64,000 nucleotides of DNA from Phenylobacterium glaciei. Lineage in GTDB: Bacteria; Pseudomonadota; Alphaproteobacteria; Caulobacterales; Caulobacteraceae. Below are positions 46,112 to 54,649 of this stretch, one piece after another. Location: NCBI RefSeq assembly GCF_016772415.1, contig NZ_JAGSGD010000001.1:1885501-1949500 (forward strand). Direction: 5' to 3'. Both the position numbers and the translations under genes were made by a program. The notes beneath the pieces were generated by a model. The model was not told the DNA's origin. It searched no databases and was given only the letters and a program-made list of their open reading frames with translations. Within the stretch, counting starts at the first letter, position 1; the number at the start of each line of letters is the position of its first letter.

Positions 46112-46144
46112 AGCCCCGTCCTCTTCAATGAGGGCGGGGCTTTC
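46112..46144 (+). terminator. Rho-independent terminator after the RcnB-like gene
   Basis: AGCCCCGTCCT (46112-46122) pairs with AGGGCGGGGCT (46131-46141, one G-T pair), with an 8-base loop, and is followed by TTCT. It separates the RcnB gene from the sulfate transport operon. Confidence 0.8.
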
Positions 46145-46299
46145 TCGCGCCTGTGGTCAGGCTTTCAGGTCCCGGACTCAGAAATTCTACATTGGCTATA
46201 GAGGCGCTAGGAATTAACTCCACGGCATCGCCGCGTCGCAGGTGAAGCCATTCCTGCGGCGCGGCGTTTTCGTGTGCATCCCGAGGCTCCGAGCGCGAC

Positions 46300-47169
46300 A
46301 TGACCGCCAAGGCCCTGACGACGACGCCCGCCGTGGCGCGCCGGCCATTCATTCGGCGTCGGTCGGCGATTCCCGGGTTTGCGCTCAGCCTGGGCGTCAC
46401 CATCGCCCTGCTCTCCACCATCGTCCTGATCCCGATGCTGGCGGTCGGCCTCAAGGCGACACAACAGAGCCTGCCTGACTTCCTGGACGCCGCCTTCTCG
46501 CAGCGTGCGCTGGCCGCCTACCGCCTGTCCTTCGGCGCGGCCTTCATCGCCGCCCTGATCAACGGCGTCTTCGGCCTGATCACCGCGTGGGCCCTTGTCC
46601 GTTACGAGTTTCCCGGCAAGGGCGTGCTCAACGCCCTGATCGACCTTCCCTTCGCCCTGCCCACCGCGGTGGCCGGTATCGCCCTGGCGGCCCTCTATGC
46701 CGAGAATGGCTGGGTGGGGTCGCTGGTGGCGCCGCTCGGCTGGAAGATCGCCTTCACGCCGCTCGGCGTCGTCGTGGCGCTCACCTTCATCGGCCTGCCT
46801 TTCGTGGTGCGCACCGTCGAGCCGGTCATGCGTGACCTCTCGGCTGACGTGGAGGAGGCCGCCGCCAGCCTCGGTGCGAACCGCCTCGACACCATCACCC
46901 GCGTCATCCTGCCGGCCCTGGCGCCCGCCTGGCTGACCGGCTTCGCGCTCGCCTTCGCGCGCGGCATCGGGGAGTACGGCTCGGTGATCTTCATCGCCGG
47001 CAACATGCCCTACAAGTCCGAGATCGCGCCGCTGCTGATCATCATCGAGCTGGAGCAGTACGACTATGCCGGCGCCGCCACCATCGCGGTGGTCATGCTG
47101 GCCGCCTCGTTCCTGATGCTGTTCGTCATCAATGGCATCCAGGGCTGGGCGCGGGAGCGGTCGGCATGA
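46300..47169 (+). CDS. cysT: Sulfate/thiosulfate ABC transporter permease CysT
   Basis: CysT is one of the two inner-membrane permeases of the sulfate importer. The 289-residue protein has six hydrophobic segments and the permease EAA loop [23 protein letters not shown], plus the CysT-type [23 protein letters not shown]. It starts the operon cysT-cysW-cysA and overlaps cysW by four bases. A sulfate-binding protein gene (sbp or cysP), usually the first gene, is missing here. The palindrome AGAAATTCT at about 46181-46189 in the upstream gap may be regulatory. Confidence 0.93.
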   Translation: MTAKALTTTPAVARRPFIRRRSAIPGFALSLGVTIALLSTIVLIPMLAVGLKATQQSLPDFLDAAFSQRALAAYRLSFGAAFIAALINGVFGLITAWALVRYEFPGKGVLNALIDLPFALPTAVAGIALAALYAENGWVGSLVAPLGWKIAFTPLGVVVALTFIGLPFVVRTVEPVMRDLSADVEEAAASLGANRLDTITRVILPALAPAWLTGFALAFARGIGEYGSVIFIAGNMPYKSEIAPLLIIIELEQYDYAGAATIAVVMLAASFLMLFVINGIQGWARERSA

Positions 47170-48005
47170 CCCCGCGCAACGCCACCGAGGATGCCCCCTG
47201 GGTCAAGGTCGTGATCCTGGCCGTCATGGCCCTGTTCCTGGCCTTCGTCCTGCTGCTGCCCATGGTCTCGGTCTTCTATGAGGCCCTGCGCCGGGGCTGG
47301 CGGCCGGCTCTGGAGGCGATCCAGAACCCCGACGCCGTCTCGGCCATTAAGCTGACCCTGATCACCGCCGCCGTCACCGTGCCCTTCAACGCCTTCTTCG
47401 GCGTCTGCGCGGCCTGGGCCGTGGCCAAGCACAACTTCCCGGGCAAGAGCTTCCTGATCACCCTGATCGACCTGCCGTTCTCGGTCTCGCCCGTCGTGGC
47501 CGGCCTCATCTACGTCATGGTGTTCGGCGCCCAGGGCTGGTTCGGCGACTGGCTGATCGACCACGACATCAAGATCATTTTCGCCATCCCCGGCATCATC
47601 CTGGCCACCATCTTCGTCACCTTCCCCTTCATCGCCCGCGAGCTGATTCCGCTGATGCAGGAGCAGGGGGTGGACGAGGAGGAGGCGGCCGTCTCGTTGG
47701 GCGCGTCTGGCCTGCGCACCTTCTGGAGCGTCACGGCGCCCAATATCCGCTGGGGCCTGCTCTACGGCGTCCTGCTCTGCAACGCGCGCGCGATGGGGGA
47801 GTTCGGCGCGGTCTCGGTGGTCTCGGGTCACATCCGCGGCCTGACCAACACCATGCCGTTGCATGTGGAGATCCTCTACAACGAGTATGACTTCGTCGGC
47901 GCCTTCGCCGTCGCCGCCCTGCTCTGCGCCCTGGCCATCGTTACGCTCGCCCTGAAGACCCTGCTCGAGATGGTTCAGCCGCAGTCGCGGCCGGCCCGTC
48001 ACTGA
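47166..48005 (+). CDS. cysW: Sulfate/thiosulfate ABC transporter permease CysW
   Basis: The 279-residue second permease has six membrane segments, [26 protein letters not shown] typical of CysW, and the EAA loop [23 protein letters not shown], which contacts the CysA ATPase. [20 protein letters not shown] near the C-terminus is another family signature. Start overlaps the cysT stop (ATGA); cysA follows after 12 bases. Confidence 0.94.
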   Translation: MTPRNATEDAPWVKVVILAVMALFLAFVLLLPMVSVFYEALRRGWRPALEAIQNPDAVSAIKLTLITAAVTVPFNAFFGVCAAWAVAKHNFPGKSFLITLIDLPFSVSPVVAGLIYVMVFGAQGWFGDWLIDHDIKIIFAIPGIILATIFVTFPFIARELIPLMQEQGVDEEEAAVSLGASGLRTFWSVTAPNIRWGLLYGVLLCNARAMGEFGAVSVVSGHIRGLTNTMPLHVEILYNEYDFVGAFAVAALLCALAIVTLALKTLLEMVQPQSRPARH

Positions 48006-48017
48006 CCAAGAGACCCC

Positions 48018-49052
48018 ATGACCATTTCCATCCGCTCGGTGGAGAAGACCTTCGGCCGCTACCCGGCCCTCAATGGCGTCAGCCTTGAGATCGCCGACGG
48101 CGAGCTGCTGGCCCTGCTCGGTCCCTCGGGTTCGGGTAAGACCACCCTGCTGCGCGCCATCGCCGGCCTGGAGTTCCCCGAGAAGGGCCAGATCCTGTTC
48201 GACGACGCCGACATGACCTATGCCAGCGCCGCAGCGCGCCAGGTGGGGTTTGTTTTCCAGCAGTACGCCCTGTTCCGCCACATGACCCTGGCCAAGAACA
48301 TCGCCTTCGGCCTCGACGTCCGCAAGGGCGCGGCCAAGCCGCCCAAGGCCGAGATCACCAAGCGCGTCGAGGACCTGCTGGCCCTCGTAGAGCTGCCGGG
48401 CCTGGGCAAACGCTACCCAGCCCAGCTCTCCGGCGGTCAGCGGCAGCGGGTGGCTCTGGCCCGCGCGCTGGCCGTCAGCCCCAGCGTCCTGTTGCTCGAC
48501 GAGCCCTTCGGCGCCCTGGACGCCACGGTGCGCAAGTCGCTCCGCAAGGAACTACGCCGCATCCACGACGCCACCGGTGTCACCACCATCTTCGTCACCC
48601 ACGACCAGGAAGAAGCCCTCGAGCTGGCCGACCGCGTGGCCATTCTCAACCACGGCGTCATCGAACAGGTGGGCACGCCGCAGGAGGTCCATGACCATCC
48701 GGTCGGCGCCTTCGTGGCCGGCTTCGTGGGCGAGGCCACCCGCCTGGAGGGGGATGTCAGGGCCGGGCGTTTCCAGGGCGACGAGATCGCGCTGCCGGCC
48801 CAGGGGACCGCCGACGGCGACGCCGTCGCCTTCATCCGGCCGCATGACCTGATCCGCGCCCCGGCCGGCCAGGAAAGCTTCTTCATCACCATCGATCGCA
48901 TCAATTTGCAGGGCCCGGTGGCCCAGATCGAGGGTCGAACGCCGGGCGGCCAGCGCATCGAGGCGGCCTTCGAGCGCAACTCCGCGGACGGTCTGAGGAA
49001 CGGCGACAAGCTCGGCCTGACCGCTCATAAGGCATACGTCTTTAGCGCGTAG
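48018..49052 (+). CDS. cysA: Sulfate/thiosulfate ABC transporter ATP-binding protein CysA
   Basis: The 344-residue ATPase has Walker A GPSGSGKTT near residue 36, the signature LSGGQRQRVALARAL near 137, Walker B VLLLDEPFGALDA, and the switch His in FVTHDQEEALELADR. The C-terminal 110 residues form the TOBE-like regulatory domain (VAFIRPHDL) seen in CysA. It completes the transporter apart from the binding protein. Confidence 0.95.
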   Translation: MTISIRSVEKTFGRYPALNGVSLEIADGELLALLGPSGSGKTTLLRAIAGLEFPEKGQILFDDADMTYASAAARQVGFVFQQYALFRHMTLAKNIAFGLDVRKGAAKPPKAEITKRVEDLLALVELPGLGKRYPAQLSGGQRQRVALARALAVSPSVLLLDEPFGALDATVRKSLRKELRRIHDATGVTTIFVTHDQEEALELADRVAILNHGVIEQVGTPQEVHDHPVGAFVAGFVGEATRLEGDVRAGRFQGDEIALPAQGTADGDAVAFIRPHDLIRAPAGQESFFITIDRINLQGPVAQIEGRTPGGQRIEAAFERNSADGLRNGDKLGLTAHKAYVFSA

Positions 49053-49098
49053 AGATGTCACTTCTACTTTAACGAGAGATTCACCAATTGGCGGCGTT

Positions 49099-49233
49099 AT
49101 GCCGCGCATGGATGATCTTCTCCGATTTCTGATGACCCTGCGGACGTCGCCTAAGCGCGCCGTGCTGGTGGAAGTCGGCTTCGTGGCGGTGGGCGCCTTC
49201 CTGCTCGGATGGACGCTGTTCCGCCTGGTCTAG
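49099..49233 (+). CDS. Small single-pass membrane protein (44 residues)
   Basis: This short frame begins MPRMDDLLRFLMTLRTSPKRA and has one hydrophobic helix (about residues 23-41) with the ending GWTLFRLV. A second ATG three codons in is an alternative start. It follows cysA by 46 bases on the same strand, and the codon use matches neighbours. The amphipathic N-terminus with a C-terminal helix is typical of small inner-membrane regulators, but I recognise no family. Confidence 0.5.
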   Translation: MPRMDDLLRFLMTLRTSPKRAVLVEVGFVAVGAFLLGWTLFRLV

Positions 49234-49236
49234 CCG

Positions 49237-50214
49237 CTATTGCTGCTGTTGCTGCTGCTGGTCGTACTGTAGGGAGCCGGGCGGGCCGCGGCGGCGTCCG
49301 GCGCGGCTGAAGGACGGCTGGGCCACACGTATGAACTCCGGTTCGGTCAGGGCCGCCTTGGCGCGCCGCACCGACACGCCCACCGCCAGCTGACTTTCGG
49401 CCTCGCCCTTATAGACCCCGCGCGACGGCGGCACGTCGTTGTAGTCGCGCCCCACGGCGGCGGCGATGTGACGCTCGCCGGCCTCCACATTGTTGGTGGG
49501 ATCCAGTCCGACCCAGCGCAGAGAAGGTAGGAAGACCTCGACCCAGGCATGGGTGGCGTCCGGATCGGAGCGGTCGCCGCCCTTGCGATCGGTGAACAGG
49601 TAGCCCGAGACGTAGCGGGCAGGGATCCCCCACGACCGGCAGATGGCGATCATGATGTGGGCGAAGTCCTGGCAAACCCCGCGCTTGGCCTTGAGCGCCA
49701 GGTCGATGGGGCTCTCGGCGTCGGTGACGCCCGCCTCATAGCCGAAGGACTGGTAGATGATGGTCGACAGCTCGCGCACGGCGCTGAGCGGATCGCGGAC
49801 CCGAAGCTGCTCGATCCCCGTCTCGGCCACGAAAGCTTTCAGCGCCTGGGTCTCCACCGCGAAGCCGTGGTGGTGCAGGAAGTCGAAGTTCTCGCCGCGC
49901 ACGAAGTCGCTCTTCAGCCGGTCCCACTCGCCGGTGTCCAGGGCGTTGGGCAGGGGGGTGGTGGGCTGGGTCTCCACCGCCGAGCGGGCCAGGATGTTCA
50001 GCCGGTCGTGCGGCTGGGGCACGTCGAAATGGTACACCGCGTTGCCGAAGGCGTCGGCGTAGGAGAACAGCTGGGCCGGCGGGTCCAGCTCCAGCTCGAA
50101 GCTCACCAGGCGTTGCCGAACACCCTTCTGGGGCTGCATCCACAGCTCCATGACGCTTTCGCGCACCTCGGCGGCGTAGTGGTACTGGGTGACGTGGCGC
50201 ACTTCCAAAAGCAT
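49237..50214 (-). CDS. Transglutaminase-like cysteine protease with poly-Gln tail
   Basis: The 325-residue protein has the N-terminal strand domain LLEVRHVTQYHYAAEVRES and a transglutaminase core: Cys in RGVCQDFAHIMIAICRSWGIPARYVSGY, His in DATHAWVEVFLP, and a following Asp. I take the ATG at 50214, overlapping the alpha-E stop (ATGA), which gives the canonical family start. The last seven residues are all Gln, encoded by a CAG/CAA run. It is the third gene of the ATP-grasp, alpha-E, transglutaminase operon, a conserved trio linked to peptide or amide-bond chemistry of unknown product. Confidence 0.9.
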   Translation of the reverse strand: MLLEVRHVTQYHYAAEVRESVMELWMQPQKGVRQRLVSFELELDPPAQLFSYADAFGNAVYHFDVPQPHDRLNILARSAVETQPTTPLPNALDTGEWDRLKSDFVRGENFDFLHHHGFAVETQALKAFVAETGIEQLRVRDPLSAVRELSTIIYQSFGYEAGVTDAESPIDLALKAKRGVCQDFAHIMIAICRSWGIPARYVSGYLFTDRKGGDRSDPDATHAWVEVFLPSLRWVGLDPTNNVEAGERHIAAAVGRDYNDVPPSRGVYKGEAESQLAVGVSVRRAKAALTEPEFIRVAQPSFSRAGRRRGPPGSLQYDQQQQQQQ

Positions 50215-51155
50215 CAGGCTGGCAACCGCATCTCGAGGGAATAGGCGACGAAGGTGTCGTAGATCGCCGTATGGATCGCCGCGCATTCGTCCAGCACGGT
50301 GGTGAGCAGGGCGCCCGCGCCGCCCAGCTCTATGTTCTCGACATCGGCATATTGCAGGCGCGCCTTCAGGCGGCCGGCCAGGCGCTCGGGCCCGGCGTGA
50401 CCGGCGTCCACATAGCGGCTGGCGGCCGAGAGGTGTTCCTCGATGCGCGCGGTGGAGAACCGGATCGAGCGGGGGAAGTCCTCATCGAACATCAGGAATT
50501 CCAGGATCAGCTCGGGCCGCACGTCGGCGGTGTAGCGCCGCAGATAGGGCTCCAGGGCGCAACTCATCCGCAGCAGGCTGGTGAGCGCGAAGTGGTCGGT
50601 GATCGGGCGTTTGCGAGCGTCGCCGAAGAACACCTCCAGCAGCCGGCCGTTCAACTGGGCCCGCTCCAGGTACATGCCCAGCAGCAGGAACCGCCAGCCC
50701 TCGCCGTGGCTCATGGTGGCGTCGGCCGCCCCGCGGAACAGGTGCAGGTCGGCGATGATGTCGTGCAGGAAGGCCGAGGAGCCGTCGTTGAAGGCCTTGG
50801 CCGCGCCAGGCCCGGTGACCCGCAGGTAGATCAGGTTCAGCCGCTCCCAGGTCTCGGTGGTGATCTGGTCGCGCACCTGCCGGGCGTTCTCGCGGGCGCG
50901 GGCAATGGAGGTGGTGATGGACCGGCCGTCCTCGCGGTCCAGCGCCAGGGCGCGGGCGGCCTCATAGGGCGTCTTGGCCTTTTCAAGATCGCTGTCGCCG
51001 ACGGCGGCCAACACGATGCGCGCCACCTGGGTGGCGGCGTCGCTGCGGTCCAGGGTGGCGTTCAGCATCACGTCCGACAGCCGGCACATGTGCTCGGCGC
51101 GCTCCACGTAGCGCCCCATCCAGTAGAGGCTGTCGGCCACCCGGGCGAGCATCAT
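50214..51155 (-). CDS. Alpha-E domain protein (DUF403)
   Basis: The 313-residue, all-helical protein starts MLARVADSLYWMGRYVERAEHMCRLSDVM, the signature of the alpha-E family, and ends with an additional helical segment. It is the middle gene of the conserved trio with a circularly permuted ATP-grasp protein and a transglutaminase, both joined by four-base overlaps. No catalytic motif is known; it probably acts with the ATP-grasp partner. Confidence 0.92.
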   Translation of the reverse strand: MMLARVADSLYWMGRYVERAEHMCRLSDVMLNATLDRSDAATQVARIVLAAVGDSDLEKAKTPYEAARALALDREDGRSITTSIARARENARQVRDQITTETWERLNLIYLRVTGPGAAKAFNDGSSAFLHDIIADLHLFRGAADATMSHGEGWRFLLLGMYLERAQLNGRLLEVFFGDARKRPITDHFALTSLLRMSCALEPYLRRYTADVRPELILEFLMFDEDFPRSIRFSTARIEEHLSAASRYVDAGHAGPERLAGRLKARLQYADVENIELGGAGALLTTVLDECAAIHTAIYDTFVAYSLEMRLPA

Positions 51156-52645
51156 GGCTGAGCCTCCTCGGTGTCGCCGGCCAGGATCCAGGTGTCCTTC
51201 GATCCGCCGCCCTGGCTGGAGTTCACCACCAGGGAGCCCTTCTTCAGGGCCACGCGGGTCAGCGCCCCCGGGGTCACGGTGATCTTCTCCCCCGACAGGA
51301 TGAAGGGCCGCAGATCGACGTGCCTCGGGTCGATCTCGCCGTCGATCAGGCAGGGGGCGGTGGACAACTGGATGGTGGGCTGGGCGATGTAGTTGGCCGG
51401 GTCGGCGCGCAGGGCGTCGGCGAAATCGCTGCGCTCCTTGGCGCTGGCGTGCGGTCCGATCAGCATGCCGTAGCCCCCAGAGGCGCCCACGGCCTTGACC
51501 ACCAGCTTGTCCAGGTTGGCCAGGACGTGGCTCAGCTGGGCCGGTTCGCGGCAGAGGAAGGTCTCGATATTGGGCAGGATGGCGTCCTCGCCCAGGTAGT
51601 ATTTGATGATCTCCGGGACGTAGGCGTAGACCGCCTTGTCGTCGGCGACCCCGGTGCCCGGCGCGTTGCAGATCACCACATTGCCGGCCCGGTAGGCGTT
51701 GAACAGGCCCGCGACCCCCAGCCCGGAATCGCGGCGGAAGGTGAGGGGGTCGATGAAGTCGTCGTCCACCCGGCGATAGATCACGTCGATGCGGCGCAGC
51801 CCCGTCGTGGTCCGCATGTAGACCATGTTGTCATGGACCACGAGGTCGCGGCCCTCCACCAGGGGCGCCCCCATCAGTCGGGCCAGATAGGCATGCTCGT
51901 AATAGGCCGAGTTGTAGACGCCGGGCGTCAGCACCACGACCTGGGGGTTGGGCCGCCAGTCGGCCGCCATGCCCTTGAGGGTCGAGAGCAACAGGTCGGG
52001 ATAGCGGTCGATGGGCCGCACGTTCGAGGCGCGGAAGGTGCCGGGGAAGGTCCGCTTGGACGCCTCGCGGTTGGCCAGCATGTAGGAGACGCCCGAGGGC
52101 ACCCGCAGATTGTCCTCCAGCACCGCGAAGGCGCCGTCCGGCTGGCGGATCAGGTCAGAGCCGCAGACATTGGCGTAGGCCTGGTGCGGCACATAGAGGT
52201 TCTGCATCTCCCGGCGATAGGAGGGGGCCATCAGCACCAGGTCGCGCGGCACCACCCCGTCCATCAGGATCTGCTGTTCGCCGTAGATGTCGGCCAGGAA
52301 CATGTTCAGCGCCTTGAGGCGCTGGGTCAGGCCCTTCTCGATGGTCGCCCATTCCTCGGCCGGGATGATGCGCGGCAGCAGGTCGGTGGGGATGATCCGT
52401 TCGGTGGAGCTCTCGGCCCCGTAGACGGTGAAGGTGATACCCTGCAGCAGGAAGAACCGCTCCAGCGTCCGCTGGCGTTCGGCCATGTCCTCGGACGCCA
52501 GGGTGGCGATCCGCTCGTCCAGTCCCGTGTAGTGGGAGCGGACTTCACCGGCCAGAGTAAGCATCTCGTCATAGGGGATCGCCCCGAACGAGGTCTCAAT
52601 GGCGTTGGTGTCCGATCTGTTCGTCGTCGCCACGCCCCACTCCAC
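51152..52645 (-). CDS. Circularly permuted ATP-grasp protein (DUF404/DUF407)
   Basis: The 497-residue protein shows the family sequence in order: YDEMLTLAGEVRSHY, FTVYGAESSTERIIPTDLLPRII, ALNMFLADIYGEQQIL, VLEDNLRVPSGVSYML, GTGVADDKAVYAYVPEIIKYYLGEDAIL and VVKAVGASGGYGMLIGP (nucleotide site). Such enzymes are predicted to join a peptide or amine to a carboxylate. The start is GTG at 52645 with AAGGA 11 bases upstream. It leads the alpha-E/transglutaminase operon, and the terminal SSQGGGSKDTW block is also conserved. Confidence 0.92.
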   Translation of the reverse strand: MEWGVATTNRSDTNAIETSFGAIPYDEMLTLAGEVRSHYTGLDERIATLASEDMAERQRTLERFFLLQGITFTVYGAESSTERIIPTDLLPRIIPAEEWATIEKGLTQRLKALNMFLADIYGEQQILMDGVVPRDLVLMAPSYRREMQNLYVPHQAYANVCGSDLIRQPDGAFAVLEDNLRVPSGVSYMLANREASKRTFPGTFRASNVRPIDRYPDLLLSTLKGMAADWRPNPQVVVLTPGVYNSAYYEHAYLARLMGAPLVEGRDLVVHDNMVYMRTTTGLRRIDVIYRRVDDDFIDPLTFRRDSGLGVAGLFNAYRAGNVVICNAPGTGVADDKAVYAYVPEIIKYYLGEDAILPNIETFLCREPAQLSHVLANLDKLVVKAVGASGGYGMLIGPHASAKERSDFADALRADPANYIAQPTIQLSTAPCLIDGEIDPRHVDLRPFILSGEKITVTPGALTRVALKKGSLVVNSSQGGGSKDTWILAGDTEEAQP

Positions 52646-52858
52646 GTTTGCAACAATCCTTCTGGTTCACCTTGGTTCCGACCCTAGGGAGCGCCCCGAC
52701 CTAAGGGGTGGCTTTTCGGAATCGGCGGCGGTGTCGATTGTTGCTGCTCACTATTTGGGCAGGCTTCTGATCAAGTTGAAAGCACCTTCGGTGTGTCCGG
52801 CGGGGTGACAAGCCAAGGCGACCCGCTATAGACCGCAGGGCGGGGGCGACTGGGATTC

Positions 52859-54649
52859 TTGACCTTGGTACGACTGGTCTTCGCCGTCGCCGCCTCAGCG
52901 GCGCTTTGCGCCCAAGGGGCGGCCAGCTCCGCGCACGCCGCGGCGCCGAAGGCTGCCGTCCAGGGCGAGCTTTCGAGCAACCTGCGCACCGCCATCGCCA
53001 ACGCCGTCGGCGAGACCGACAAGCCCATCGAGAACCGCTTCGAGGCCCGTAGGCGAGCCCGTGAGGCGGCCGAGGACGCCGTCGCCGTGCTGCGCTCGGA
53101 GGGCTACTACGCCAACGCCGTGGAGGCCGACGTCACCGAGACTGAGCCCGCCCAGCCGGTGGTGAAGGTCACCCCCGGCGAACGCTTCACCCTCCAGGAC
53201 CCCAAGGTGGAGTGGATCGCCCCCGAGCCCGCGCCCGGCGTGCAGCTCGCCGGTGAGGCGGTGATGGGACTGGCCAATGGCCAGGCGGGCCGCGCCGCCG
53301 ATGTCCTGGGCGCCGAGGGCCGCATCGTGGCCGCGGTGCAGAAGCGCGGCTATGCCGACGTCGTCTCGGCCGAGCGCCAGGTGATCGTCGACCACGCCGA
53401 CCACAGCGTCCGCCCCACCTTCCGCATCGTCTCGGGCGAACTGGTGCGCCTGGACGGCATCGAGCTGGTGACGCCCGGCCGCACCAACCCAGACTGGCTG
53501 CGCCGCCTGGCCCCCTGGAAATCGGGCGATCCCTACGATCCCGACGACGTGGGCGAACTGGAGCGCCGGCTGCTGGATACCGGGGTCTATGACAGCGTCA
53601 CCGTCGCCCTGGCCGGCAAGGAGAAGGCGACGGCGGACGGCCTGCGTCCGGTCATCGTCAGCATCGCCGACCGCAAGCGGCGCACCATCGAGCTGGGGGC
53701 CAGCTATTCCACCAGCGAAGGCGCGGGCGCCGACGCCCGCTGGACCCGCTACAACGTTCTGGGCCGCGCCGACACGCTCTCCTACTACGGCCGCGCCTCG
53801 ACGGTGGACAGCCGCCTGGGCGCCGACCTGACCCTGCCGCACTGGCGTCGCGCCCAGCAGACCCTGAAGGGTCAGGCCGGCCTCTACCGCGTGCGCACCG
53901 ACGCCTATGATGAGACCGGGGTCGGCGTCCGCGCCGACGTCGAGCGCCGCTTTGGCAAGACCTCCCACGTCACGCTCGGCGGGTCGCTGGACTACAGCGA
54001 GACGCAGGAACTGCAGGCGGTCACGCTCTCGTCCCTGGGCCGCAAGCTGGTGACCGCCTCGGTGCTGGGCGCCATGGCGCTCGACCGCTCCGACGATCCC
54101 CTCGACCCCAAGCGCGGCTGGCGGGTGGAGGCGCGGTTGGAGCCGACCCTGATCGCCGGCGCCGACACCCTGCCGTACCTGAAGGCCCAGTCGCAGGGTT
54201 CGATCTACTTCCCCTTCGACGAGAAGGGCCGCACCGTGGTGGCGGCGCGCGTCAAGCTGGGCTCGATCATCGGCGGCCTGATCCCCGAGGTGCCGGCCTC
54301 TCGCCGCTTCTATTCCGGCGGCGGCGGCTCGGTGCGCGGCTACGCCTACCAGGCCATCGGCCCGCGCCTGTCGGACAACACCCCCGAAGGCGGGCTGTCC
54401 TTGTTCGAGGGCTCGTTGGAGCTGCGCCAGAAGATCGGCAAGCGTTGGGGGGTGGTGGCCTTCGTGGACGCCGGCTCCGTGGGCTCCGATCAGATCCCCA
54501 GCGGCAAGGACCTCAGCGTGGGCGCTGGGATCGGCGTGCGCTACGACCTGGGCTTTGGCCCCATCCGCGCCGACATCGCCATCCCCCTGGAGAAGCGCCA
54601 GGGCGACGCGCCCTTCCAGATCTATCTCAGCATCGGGCAGAGCTTTTGA
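52859..54649 (+). CDS. tamA: TamA, BamA-family outer-membrane assembly protein
   Basis: TamA is the outer-membrane half of the translocation and assembly module. The 596-residue precursor has a signal peptide ending near AAAPKA, POTRA-like repeats (about residues 60-290, with VLRSEGYYANAVEADV and VQKRGYADVVSAERQV), and a 16-strand barrel ending in the Omp85 motifs RRFYSGGGGSVRGY and GVRYDLGFGPIRADIAIPL, with final Phe. Start is TTG at 52859. It overlaps tamB by four bases. Confidence 0.93.
   Translation: MTLVRLVFAVAASAALCAQGAASSAHAAAPKAAVQGELSSNLRTAIANAVGETDKPIENRFEARRRAREAAEDAVAVLRSEGYYANAVEADVTETEPAQPVVKVTPGERFTLQDPKVEWIAPEPAPGVQLAGEAVMGLANGQAGRAADVLGAEGRIVAAVQKRGYADVVSAERQVIVDHADHSVRPTFRIVSGELVRLDGIELVTPGRTNPDWLRRLAPWKSGDPYDPDDVGELERRLLDTGVYDSVTVALAGKEKATADGLRPVIVSIADRKRRTIELGASYSTSEGAGADARWTRYNVLGRADTLSYYGRASTVDSRLGADLTLPHWRRAQQTLKGQAGLYRVRTDAYDETGVGVRADVERRFGKTSHVTLGGSLDYSETQELQAVTLSSLGRKLVTASVLGAMALDRSDDPLDPKRGWRVEARLEPTLIAGADTLPYLKAQSQGSIYFPFDEKGRTVVAARVKLGSIIGGLIPEVPASRRFYSGGGGSVRGYAYQAIGPRLSDNTPEGGLSLFEGSLELRQKIGKRWGVVAFVDAGSVGSDQIPSGKDLSVGAGIGVRYDLGFGPIRADIAIPLEKRQGDAPFQIYLSIGQSF

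Noticed and set aside
46145-46299. SAM-II or other riboswitch before the sulfate operon
   Set aside because: The 155-base gap shows no stem arrangement I could match; only a short palindrome.
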